A stretch of 64,000 nt of DNA, taken from the NCBI GenBank assembly GCA_943788245.1, contig CALSPN010000029.1, positions 1-64,000 on the forward strand, written 5' to 3'. Below are positions 50,265 to 58,778 of this stretch, one piece after another. Source of the stretch: an uncultured Verrucomicrobiae bacterium (GTDB lineage Bacteria; Verrucomicrobiota; Verrucomicrobiia; Limisphaerales; AAA164-E04). Below the pieces are notes generated by a model. The model was given only the letters and a program-made list of their open reading frames with translations, was not told the origin of the DNA and made no database searches. The first letter of the stretch is position 1, and each line of letters opens with the position of its first letter. A program made the position numbers and the translations under genes.

Positions 50265-50771
50265 TCAGTAATCGTAAAGGCCGGGATCCTGGCTGTAGCC
50301 ACCTCCCATCCCACCACTTTCTCCAGTCATATCACCGAGAGCTTCACCCAGTACATCCCCCATATCCTCCTCGATTTTATCTGGATCCTCACCTGCCTCA
50401 AGTCGTTTGATAGCGACATCCATTTCCTTAGGGAGCATGCCCGGTGGCATGATACCCTGCATTTTGCGCATCATCATGGCCATGTGTTTGGGGTTGTTTT
50501 CATCCATATGCCCCATGTCGCGTTCTATCTCGCCCATGGCACGCATCATTTTGGATTCATCGACTCCGGAAAAATCCGGGCTTTCACCGGACGGGGCTTC
50601 GTCTGAATCTGAGCTATTTTCTCCGCTGATCATCGCAAAAGAGCTCATTTGCTTCTTCAACTCTCGATGACCGCATTTCGGGCATGAAGGCGTTCCTTCA
50701 GGATTGAGGCGCTTGGAAAGAAAATTGAAAATCACCCGGCACTTCGGGCAGGCGAATTCATAGATGGGCAT
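50265..50771 (-). CDS. FmdB-family zinc-ribbon protein, Met/Gly-rich tail
   Basis: A 168-residue protein. Residues 1-45 are an FmdB-type single zinc ribbon (MPIYEFACPKCRVIFNF...PSCPKCGHRELKKQMSSF). The rest is an acidic region followed by methionine-rich helices (KHMAMMMRKMQGIMPPGML) and a Gly-rich end. It starts 9 nt after the korB-like gene on the same strand, so it is probably cotranscribed with korAB. The role of FmdB domains is poorly defined; a regulatory or assembly role for the neighbouring iron-sulfur oxidoreductase is speculative. Confidence 0.82.
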   Translation of the reverse strand: MPIYEFACPKCRVIFNFLSKRLNPEGTPSCPKCGHRELKKQMSSFAMISGENSSDSDEAPSGESPDFSGVDESKMMRAMGEIERDMGHMDENNPKHMAMMMRKMQGIMPPGMLPKEMDVAIKRLEAGEDPDKIEEDMGDVLGEALGDMTGESGGMGGGYSQDPGLYDY

Positions 50772-50780
50772 ATGCCTGTC

Positions 50781-51738
50781 CTACTTGACTCGATCAAATG
50801 TTTTCTGAAGAATTTCCCAATCCTGCATGCCAGCTACTTTTTCTCTTGCTGAGCTAATTAAAGAGGCTTCATTTGCATTTTTGGTTGGCTCATTGACATC
50901 ATAGAAGATGCCGAAATATCCAGGAAAAGAATCATCGGCTAGTTTGTAAGCTTCCAGCTCACTGGTCACATCATGGTCTTCAGGGATTTCTTTGAAAGCA
51001 CCACCCTTGCGTGGCGTGGCTTTGTCGAAAGCTCCAGGATAGAACTCCAGCACATTCACTCAAACACTCAATGACACTGAAGCCGTCGTGATCCATGGCT
51101 TTGTCCATCATGGCAAGGAGATGCTTGGGGTTGGTTGCTGTCGTGCGCGCGATGAAAGTAGCTCCAGCCGCAACAAGCTGCTTCATTGGGTTGATCGGTT
51201 TGTCTTTCGATCCGCCGACATCTGTCTTACTTCTGAAACCTATCGGTGAAGTTGGAGAAGTTTGTTTCTTTGTGAGACCATAGACGAAATTGTCCATGAT
51301 TACATATGTCAAATTAACATTCTTCCTTGCTGTATGTGTCAGGTGGTTGCCACCAATGGAAAATGCGTCTCCGTTCACCACCAAAGACGAATGTATGAAG
51401 GTCTGGTCGTGACAACGCGACACCAGTCGCAAAAGGTAATGCTCGACCGTGGATAAAATGCACCCCATTCGGCCTGAACGAAATAAGGGAAACGGCTCGA
51501 GCACCCAATGCCTGCAACAGTTGTGATTTTCTCGTGGTGCAGGCCCTCGCTGCTGTATGAGGCGGAAATAGAGAGCGAGGATAGAGAAATCACCACAACC
51601 GGGACACCAGGTAGGGTGATCCGCTGAAATCTCTTTTTTGGTTAATGGTGCACGGTTGCTGGGTTCTGCATCTTCGGGTGATTGCTCAGCTACCAACTCC
51701 ATTTGAGGCGTCATTGTCAACAGTATTGCTTGCGCTCA
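50781..51738 (-). CDS. korB: 2-oxoacid:ferredoxin oxidoreductase beta subunit, frameshifted
   Basis: The thiamine-diphosphate subunit. It contains HPTWCPGCGDFSILALYFRL with the CPGCG motif, the TPP/Mg site NGDAFSIGGNHLTHTARKN, and VIMDNFVYGLTKKQTSPTS. The C-terminal CVEFYPGAFDKATPRKGG and AYKLADDSFPGYFGIFYDV are recovered in a second frame. Several one-base shifts fall between about 51380 and 51540 and near 51060. The start is near 51720-51738, a few nt after the alpha-subunit stop. Chemistry: 2-oxoglutarate (or another 2-oxoacid) plus CoA and ferredoxin to acyl-CoA and CO2. I could not decide the exact oxoacid. Confidence 0.83.
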
Positions 51739-51743
51739 TGGTT

Positions 51744-53611
51744 CTATCTACTTGAAATTTTTATGGTCAGGCTAATGGATGAGATGTGTTTTGGAATCAG
51801 TTGATCGCTGCGGGTCACGCGTTTGATGATCTCTTTTACTTTATAAGTCATGCCGTCGCTTTTGTTGATTCCCTTGATCTTAGGATCGCAGTATCTTGCT
51901 CTCAAAATTCCCGCTAATTGTCCGTAACCGTAGAGACCTTCATCGTTCATTTCCACGACCATTACATGTTTGAATCCGTCGAATGCCTTTTCGAGCCCTT
52001 CAGGGAGAGGATTGATGTGACGGATATGCAGCGAAGACCATTTTTCGCCTGCCTTCCTGACGCGGTCCACTGCCTCGTGAATGGGGCCTTGTGTGGATCC
52101 CCATCCAACAATAAGCACGTCTCCATGATCACCACCATAAACCTGCGGGAATGGCAGGCTTTTCGCCAAGAGTTTTTAGCTTGTTGCGGCGTTTGTTGGT
52201 CATTTCCTGGTGGAGCTGGCTCGAGCCTGTTGGGTGACCAAGCTCATCATGTTCCAATCCGGTAATCACAGGGTATTTGCCGCTCTTGACCTGAGTTCCA
52301 GGTGCGATTCGGGGACTGACGCCTGAGATATCTTCCAGACTGTATGGTTTGTGCTCCTCCACAGGGGTAAGATCGGGAGTGATATCTTTGCAAAGTGTTT
52401 TCAGATCAGGCTCATCGAAAGCTTCAATGCGTGTCCCGATTGCCTGGTCTGGTACAACAGCACGACAGGAACATTGAATTCTTTGGCAATCCTAACCGCC
52501 TCCATTGCCGAATAAAAACAATCTTCGACATTAGCAGGAGCCAGAAACCACTCGAGGGGAGTCACCGTGACCCCCAAAACAGGCTATGTTCAGATCTGAT
52601 TGCTCGACATTGGTCGGCATCCCCCGTTGAAGGGCCTCCTCGTTGCACATCAACAAGCACCAGTGGTATCTCTGCCATGATGCCCCAGCCCAAGGCTTCT
52701 GTCTTGAGTGAAATTCCAGGGCCGCTTGAAACCAGTCACTCCCACTCGGCCTCCTATAACTTGCACCCAGAGCCATTGCAATCGATGCAATTTCATCTTC
52801 GCATTGAATGAATGAACCTCCATATTTGGGGAGTTCCCTGCGAAGTAATTCCATGATGTCCGACCATGGAGTAATTGGGTAGCCTGCGCCGAAACGAACA
52901 CCTGCAGCGATGAGCCCATAAGCCAAAGCTTCATTACCGTTCATCACAACTTGGCTCGAATCTCGATGCGTTGCTTCGCTGAAAGAAAATGTTTCGATCA
53001 AATCACCAAGCTCATACAGGTGTCCTGCGTTGAATGCGTTGAGGGCTGTCTCAGTTATTGCAGGGTTCTTGCCCTTGAACTTTTCGTTGATCAGGCCCTT
53101 GAGCTTATCGGAATTGAGGTTGAAAATACGGCAAATCAAGCCCAGCGCGTAGATGTTCTTTCCCTTGTCTCTGGCTGTGCCACCAATGGCTTCGATTGTG
53201 AGATTGGAAATGGGAATCGCAACATGGTTGTATTTTTTCTGCCATTCCTCGTTGGGGGGTGACATGATCAGAATCGTAAAGAACAATGCCGCTTTCCTTG
53301 AGTGAATCGATGTGCCCCTCGTAGGAGTGCTGATAAAAAGCGAGCAGTACATCTGCTTCGTCACCTGCGCTCAAAACTTCCCCGGTGCCAATGCGGACTT
53401 GGAATATTGATGGGCCACCTGATATGGTCGAAGGTATGGTCATGAATGTCATGACCTCTTGTTCGCTCCTGCCAGCTAGCCTGGCGAGAAACCCGCCAAT
53501 AGATTGAATGCCATCCTGTGAATTACCCGCAATGCGGATGACTGCTTCCGAAATGTTTGCGTTGTTTGACTGTCCGCCGGCGGTTGAAGCGGTTAAAGTG
53601 GAATCATTCAT
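51744..53611 (-). CDS. korA: 2-oxoacid:ferredoxin oxidoreductase alpha subunit (gamma-alpha fusion), frameshifted
   Basis: An N-terminal gamma-type domain is fused to the alpha subunit, a layout common in KorA. The start at 53611 leads to [26 protein letters not shown] and [20 protein letters not shown]. The alpha part has [34 protein letters not shown] and the expected [25 protein letters not shown], though frames switch around it. Its C-terminal parts include [15 protein letters not shown] and [18 protein letters not shown]. At least six frame changes occur across 52140-53280. The reading is otherwise complete, so I treat this as one gene with sequence errors. It is followed directly by korB. 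Confidence 0.83.
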
Positions 53612-53847
53612 TCAGTATCTGTTCACATTAACGATTCTGATAATAATAATTTTGGATCGTGAATTTTTCACGCTAGCATTTTTACTAAAAATGCGTCTGT
53701 TTAAAGTAGGGCTGAGCATGTTCAGTGTCAAACGATTTAAGGTCTATTCCTGATATATTTTTTCTCTAAGCTCGGGCCTTCACCTGATGATTGATCTCCT
53801 AGTAAATAAGCTAAGCTAATGTGTAGGGTCATTTATTTTAGTAAAAT

Positions 53848-54630
53848 TCAAAACTCTTTCTCCAGAAGCGCCCTCAGTCCGTCCAAAACGCCATGGCCTG
53901 CCTCAAAATGACTGATGTATCCATTATTTCGTGCAATGTGATCCTGAACCTCTGGGATCGCATTTGAAGGTGCCACTAAATGATTTGCAAACCTTCGGTC
54001 TAGCATTGGAATATCATTAAAATGATCACCGGCTGCTATGATTCCAGTTGCATGCAATTTATGTAATTTGGAAACTTCATTGAGGATGGTTCCCTTGTGA
54101 ATGTTGGCATGGCTGAATCGAGCGTAGACGTCGTTTCTGACCCAAGCTAAATCTGAGAAATCTTTCAGCTTTGAATTGACAAAGGAATGGATTTGATTTG
54201 CGTCCTCATTGTTTTTTGCAATCAGGCACACAGGTGAATGCAAGTCCTCATAGACTTCCGCTTGAAATTGGCTGCTTATCCACTCCGACACTTCGCTCAT
54301 CAATAGTGAATGTCTTTCAAACAACGTTTTGTGAGCGGCTCTCGAATGTTGATTCCAATGATTCAAAGGGTGATATTCACCCGACTCGTATTTAAATACT
54401 TCTCTTTCGACAACTCCTACATAATCGGGCATGACACCCGATGAATGTTCAACAAGGCTCTCCAAAAGGAATTCCAAATCCCTCCCTGTATTGACCATCC
54501 AGAGCATACCCTGTTTTCTCAATTCCTGAATCATCGCGATCAGTTTTTCTGGAATTCGTGGTGAATGGGATTCTGAATACAGCGTGCCATCAAAGTCAGT
54601 GCACAATAGATAAATCGAATTTTTAGTCAT
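53848..54630 (-). CDS. HAD-superfamily Cof-type phosphatase
   Basis: A 260-residue cytosolic phosphatase. Motif I is CTDFDGTLYSE (nucleophile and acid/base Asp), motif II is near WMVNTGRDLEFL, and motif IV is AAGDHFNDIPML. A cap between them places it with the Cof/sucrose-phosphatase-like C2 subgroup. The lysine of motif III is probably in NIHKGTILNEV. The physiological substrate, usually a sugar or sugar-alcohol phosphate, is unknown. It is divergent from the peroxiredoxin-like gene. Confidence 0.88.
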   Translation of the reverse strand: MTKNSIYLLCTDFDGTLYSESHSPRIPEKLIAMIQELRKQGMLWMVNTGRDLEFLLESLVEHSSGVMPDYVGVVEREVFKYESGEYHPLNHWNQHSRAAHKTLFERHSLLMSEVSEWISSQFQAEVYEDLHSPVCLIAKNNEDANQIHSFVNSKLKDFSDLAWVRNDVYARFSHANIHKGTILNEVSKLHKLHATGIIAAGDHFNDIPMLDRRFANHLVAPSNAIPEVQDHIARNNGYISHFEAGHGVLDGLRALLEKEF

Positions 54631-54848
54631 GGGACAATCTCAAGACTCAACGAAGTGTCCTGTCTTCAGTCACCCTAATGCGAAATTGAAGCGCAGTCGA
54701 CCATTCAGCTGAGGTAAGAAGCCCACCACAGTTTTTAGTTGATCATGCCTGCTGGATAAGATCTTTTTTTGATCGATGAGCGGTATAATCTTGATTTCAA
54801 GCCATAAATCGTCAAGTTCAACTATTGCCATCGCCATTGCCGCCTTCG

Positions 54849-55667
54849 ATGTCCCTGGAAAATAAAAAATCAGCCGTATCTGTGACGCCCTTGTCCATTC
54901 GAATGCGCAATCATTCAGTTTGGCTCGGGCCTCTCATCGTGTTTCTGGGAGCGGTAAGTTACTTTATTTATTTCGCTCAATTCCCGGTTCTCCGTGATTT
55001 CCCTTGGATTAATTTCCCCGTTGTTCTCCTGGGTTGCTGGGTAAATCTGATCGCAATCAAACGAGCCTTTGGTCGTTCTGATCTTTACCGGGGTAAGCTC
55101 ATGGCGGCATTGTCCATGGCCTTTTCCATTCTACTGACCGCCTTGTTTGCTAGCTATATCGGTTACATCTCCTATCAACTACCAGCGCCCACAGAGACCA
55201 CTCAAGGATTATCCATTGCCCCAGAATTTGTTCTAAGCGATCAAAATGGCCAGGAGGTGGATCTATCTGATTTTCGAGGTAAAAAGTTAATAGTTACTTT
55301 TTATCGAGGGCATTGGTGACCTTTCTGTATTTCAGAACTGCAAGGTTTGCAGTCTCGCATGGATGAAATCAGAGCTCTTGACAGCGAAGTCCTGGCCATC
55401 AGTGTTGATTCGCCTGAGCAGAGCAGGAAACTTGCGGCCAAAAAAAGGCTCAGTTTTTCTCTGTTATCTGATCCAGAGGCTCAGGTGATCGAACTCTTCG
55501 GGCTTCGGCATCCAGGAGCAAACCCCATGGGGGAAGCGGACATAGCCAGACCTGCGACTTTCATATTGGACCGGGAGGGACATATTGTATGGAAGATCAT
55601 TCCCGACAACTGGCGTATTCGAATTCGCCCCCAGACGCTCATTGATCAATTGGGACTCATTGAATAA
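54849..55667 (+). CDS. Probable selenocysteine-containing membrane peroxiredoxin-like protein
   Basis: If the TGA at 55317-55319 is read as selenocysteine, the gene encodes 272 residues with Sec at position 157. Three hydrophobic helices (about residues 20-115) precede an AhpC/TSA thioredoxin-fold domain: IAPEFVLSDQNGQEVDLSDFRGKKLIVTFYRGHW-Sec-PFCISEL. The family normally reads FYRGxWCPxC, so the TGA replaces the first (peroxidatic) cysteine and leaves a Sec-x-x-Cys pair. After the TGA the same frame stays fully domain-like (EVLAISVDSPEQSRKLAAK, FSLLSDPEAQVIELFGL, ARPATFILDREGHIVWK) to TAA at 55667. A SECIS-like hairpin starts 17 nt after the TGA. The start could be TTG 54825, ATG 54849 or ATG 54903. 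The nitroreductase gene follows after 114 nt. Confidence 0.85.
55317..55355 (+). promoter_or_regulatory. Sec codon and bacterial SECIS-like hairpin
   Basis: The TGA at 55317-55319 is followed by ACTGCAA (55337-55343), loop GGT (55344-55346) and TTGCAGT (55347-55353). This is a perfect 7-bp stem, extendable by two pairs (A334-T355 and G335-C354, numbering within 55000) around one bulged A. The loop begins 25 nt after the TGA and its first two bases are G. Published descriptions of bacterial SECIS elements call for a loop about 16-37 nt after the UGA with a G among its first bases, and both conditions are met. Confidence 0.8.
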
Positions 55668-55781
55668 TTTTAAACTCCAGCGATACTGAGGGAACACCTG
55701 CATTCGTTGCAAACGGTTTTTGTAAGAAGGTCGCACCCGCAATATTTCGTTCTTTGAAAATTGCAAATCCCGCATTTATAT

Positions 55782-56468
55782 ATGGTCATGATCGATTCAT
55801 CACACCAAGCAGCCATTGTGACTAAAGTGATTCAATCCCGAGTCACCGAAAAAGTGACGTGTGACCCCGGATCCAATCCAGCGGGCGTACCAGATGAAAT
55901 TGAAAACCTGAATCGGCAGCGAGTGTTCGAATCGGTGGAGACTGCTGGTTGGGCGCCCTTCCACTACAATCGCGGTGTCGATGGCATTGCAGAGCCCTGG
56001 CGCGCGCACCTTCTCTGGAGGCAGCAAGCACAGGATGCAGCTCGATTCATGCATGAGTCGCTTCAGGTGAAAACCAAAGAGCCTCGACTGGCTGCTGCCT
56101 GCAGTGCAATGGTTCTTGTGACTTGGTTGCCTGAAACTTCTGCAACGAATGAGCTGATACCATCAAGTGAGATGGTTGAAAAAATAGTGGCAAGAAACGA
56201 AGAGCATCTAGCGGCAGCATCCTCCATGGTACAAAATCTCTTATTGATGTTGACTGCGCACCGAATGGGAAACTATTGGTCGAGTGGAGGGCGCTTTCGT
56301 GGTGAAGAGATGTTTGAATATCTTGATATTCCAAACACCGAACGTCTTTTGGCTGCAATCTTTATCGAATATCCAGAGGAACTTGCATTGAATCCTGATC
56401 ACAAGGAAAGAAAACCTGGCGCACAAAGAGGGAATCGGAGCCATAAGTGGTTTCGGGAGGTTTCCTGA
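55782..56468 (+). CDS. Nitroreductase-family flavoprotein
   Basis: A 228-residue protein of the FMN nitroreductase fold. It shows the usual N-terminal pattern, VIQSRVTEK...VFESVETAGWAPFHYN (the RRSxRxFxxxxv...AxxAPSxxN equivalent), and the helical MVEKIVARNEEHLAAASSMVQNLLLMLTAHRMGNYWSSG. The FMN-contacting arginine and Asn/His positions are divergent, so cofactor use is likely but not certain. It is downstream of the Sec-peroxiredoxin gene on the same strand (114 nt), suggesting a shared role in redox stress. The start at 55782 or 55788 is uncertain. Confidence 0.8.
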   Translation: MVMIDSSHQAAIVTKVIQSRVTEKVTCDPGSNPAGVPDEIENLNRQRVFESVETAGWAPFHYNRGVDGIAEPWRAHLLWRQQAQDAARFMHESLQVKTKEPRLAAACSAMVLVTWLPETSATNELIPSSEMVEKIVARNEEHLAAASSMVQNLLLMLTAHRMGNYWSSGGRFRGEEMFEYLDIPNTERLLAAIFIEYPEELALNPDHKERKPGAQRGNRSHKWFREVS

Positions 56469-56474
56469 AGTGGG

Positions 56475-57010
56475 TCAGCGAGACGTTTCATTCCCTCTAG
56501 TTTCTTTAAACGGTCGATAAGCTTCCTGAGTTGCTCTTTGCTCAACAAGTCTGGAAAGTTGGTCATCTGGATCGCGCTTCATTACCCACCTGCGGTTACC
56601 CTGATGCCGTTTGCTCCGTGAATTCCGCCCGCAAATATGAACCAGGTTCCTTGTTGTCATTTCCAGATTTATCCTGTGCGATTGGAGGTGTAGGCATCTC
56701 CATTTGAAGCGAAATCGACATCCGTTGCCTCAAAGAGAAATGGGGCTTGGGGATGGTTTCGATGGAATAGCCGTTGGATCTGTCCTTCAATCGATACTTC
56801 AGTCAAACGGGTTGATCCCTGATCTCTTGACCATGTCAGTCGTGTGTCAAGGCTCTTTGGGTTTTCCTTGGGGTAAACGACATTTGATGGACCACGATTG
56901 CATGCGAGTCACCTTGCATGTTGGGTATCATCAAAGGTGCGAGGGCAGACAGAACAAGTTGCAAGATGAAGTCTCATGATGGATTACTTGGGATTGGTTG
57001 AATCAGACCC
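56475..57010 (-). pseudogene. Remnant of an exported dehydrogenase-like gene
   Basis: On the minus strand, one frame reads STRLTEVSIEG...FEATDVDFASNGDAYTSNRTG, then TAA, IWK, TGA, QQGTWFIFAGGIHGANGIRV and two stops, then MTNFPDLLSKEQLRKLIDRL. The text resembles the propeller start of L-sorbosone dehydrogenase-like exported proteins (the 'DVDFASDG..Y..DRTG.IW....FA.GLHG..G' pattern) joined to a helical cytochrome-like tail. A signal-like segment, ILQLVLSALAPLMIPNMQG, precedes it in another frame. In-frame stops and the missing middle of the protein argue for a decayed, internally deleted gene rather than simple indel error. The stretch has no other convincing gene. Confidence 0.45.
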
Positions 57011-57067
57011 GTTAGCTGACGGGTGTGGAATTGGTCCATGATTGAAGTTATTTCCACGAGGCAAGCT

Positions 57068-58648
57068 TCACTTCTTCTTTTTTCTCGATGTGTGTGGGAT
57101 CACTGGGCGTGGTACTTTTGCTGAAGGACTCCTGAATACATAAGGTTCCCACATGTTGCGTGCTTTTTCCCACTCCTCCAGACTCCGTGTGGGATACCAC
57201 GCGGGCCATCCTGTTTTTTTGAAATCATACTTACTGGCATTCGCATGGACCCATTCTGCGGTTGTTGGAGCAGGGCACTTTTCTGGGAATTGGCTTTCTG
57301 CCCGAAATTCAGTCGATACTCCCTGGTCTTGAATGACATTTTGCCGCCAGCTTTGCAGTTGATCCCAAAGTTCATTTTTGATCATCGTGTAGTCTGGATT
57401 GTTCGCAACGTTTCGGACCTCATGAGGATCACTTTTCAAATCGAAAAGTTCGATCCTGGGTTTGACTGGTGCAAAGAACCTTGCTTGTTCAGGGGTGAGT
57501 TGCCCCTTGATGTTCAGGATGTTCATTTCCGCCAAGACGGGGTAGGCGCTTTCCTTGTAGCGATTGAATTGGCACCATGGTCGTTCAGGCATGAGGTTCT
57601 GGATGAGCTTGAATCTCTTGGATCGAATGGCCCGCATGGCATCATGGGTTTCATCCATTTTATCGCGAGCTGCAAAAATGTGCCTGCGTTTTTTTATATC
57701 TTCACTGAACAAACTTTTCCCGTGTAAAGGAACGGGTGCCGTGACTCCGGCAACTTCCAGCACTGTGGCACAAATATCGATCGACGTGACTAAATCGCTC
57801 GATACCTGTCCAGGTTTTACTTTGTCCGGCCAGCGCATGATCATGGGAATACGGATGCCACCATCATAGAGGAACTGTTTTCCACGAATATGACAACGTC
57901 CATGATCGCCAATAAAAAAGACAATCGTATTGTCAGCCAATCCCTCTTTGTCGAGTCTGGTGAGGAGTTCGCCGATTTGACGATCCACCAGCTGCATTTG
58001 TTCGAGACCATTCGCCCAGTCGCGGCGAGCGAACGATGTGTCCGGGTAATAGGGGGGGAGCTCGACATCCTTGATATCGATGGGGCGATCCGGATCCCTT
58101 TTCCATGATCGGTGGGTCCCGGGGAAAGTCATGCGTGCAAAAAAGGGTTGCCCGGGTTTTCTCTGGTTCCAATCCGTGCCCTGAAACAATGCTTTGCGTT
58201 TGTCTGGGATGAAATTACAGTCGGTTTTCTTGCTCATGATCGCCGTAAAATATCCTGATTCAGCGAGTAGATGGGGGATGGGACGGACCCCATGAGGTAA
58301 GGGTTGCTTGTTGTTTTCACGGTGTTGATTGGCTCTGATGTAGTTTTGATGGAAGCCGGTCATCATGGCCGATCTGGAGGTGGAGCAAACGGGTGAGGTA
58401 GTGAATGCCCATTCGTAACGAATTCCCTCCGAAGCAAGTTTGTCGACATAAGGCGTATGGACTCCTGCTGTGCCATAGCACGATAAATCAGGAGACCAGT
58501 CTTCGATACAGATCCAAAGGACATTCGGGCGATCTTGTGTCGGGAGCGTTGTGGAGTTTGAGTCAGTTTCTACCGCCTGAAGAACAGTAGAAAACCAAAT
58601 TCCCAATATTATCTGGATCGATTTCATGGTTTTAATGCTGATACGCAT
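57068..58648 (-). CDS. Sulfatase, heparan N-sulfatase-like
   Basis: An exported sulfatase of 526 residues resembling N-sulfoglucosamine sulfohydrolases (family S1). The start of the fold is NVLWICIEDWSPDLSCYGT, and the formylglycine site is TTSPVCSTSRSAMMTG (Cys at about residue 88). Other family motifs are FFARMTFPGTHRSW, VFFIGDHGRCHIRGKQFLYDGGIRIPMIMRWP and ELFDLKSDPHEVRNVANNPDY. The modification motif is C-S-T-S-R, with Thr at the position usually Pro or Ala. A signal peptide (IQIILGIWFSTVLQAVET) is present; the start may be the ATG seven codons in. A remnant gene follows downstream. Confidence 0.9.
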   Translation of the reverse strand: MRISIKTMKSIQIILGIWFSTVLQAVETDSNSTTLPTQDRPNVLWICIEDWSPDLSCYGTAGVHTPYVDKLASEGIRYEWAFTTSPVCSTSRSAMMTGFHQNYIRANQHRENNKQPLPHGVRPIPHLLAESGYFTAIMSKKTDCNFIPDKRKALFQGTDWNQRKPGQPFFARMTFPGTHRSWKRDPDRPIDIKDVELPPYYPDTSFARRDWANGLEQMQLVDRQIGELLTRLDKEGLADNTIVFFIGDHGRCHIRGKQFLYDGGIRIPMIMRWPDKVKPGQVSSDLVTSIDICATVLEVAGVTAPVPLHGKSLFSEDIKKRRHIFAARDKMDETHDAMRAIRSKRFKLIQNLMPERPWCQFNRYKESAYPVLAEMNILNIKGQLTPEQARFFAPVKPRIELFDLKSDPHEVRNVANNPDYTMIKNELWDQLQSWRQNVIQDQGVSTEFRAESQFPEKCPAPTTAEWVHANASKYDFKKTGWPAWYPTRSLEEWEKARNMWEPYVFRSPSAKVPRPVIPHTSRKKKK

Positions 58649-58778
58649 CCAGATTTTGCGGGCACAGTGACAAAGGCATCAAGTGTGAAAATTTCCAGAC
58701 TTGCACTCGTATGGTTGTCTACGACTGGAAATTATATCGGTCTCGACTTGAATGATGGGGCATGAGATGGTTTTTTCC

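Noticed and set aside
56704-56979. Plus-strand small gene starting MKRNRHPLP
   Set aside because: The opposite strand has the recognisable protein-like text, and the plus-strand frame has no family features.
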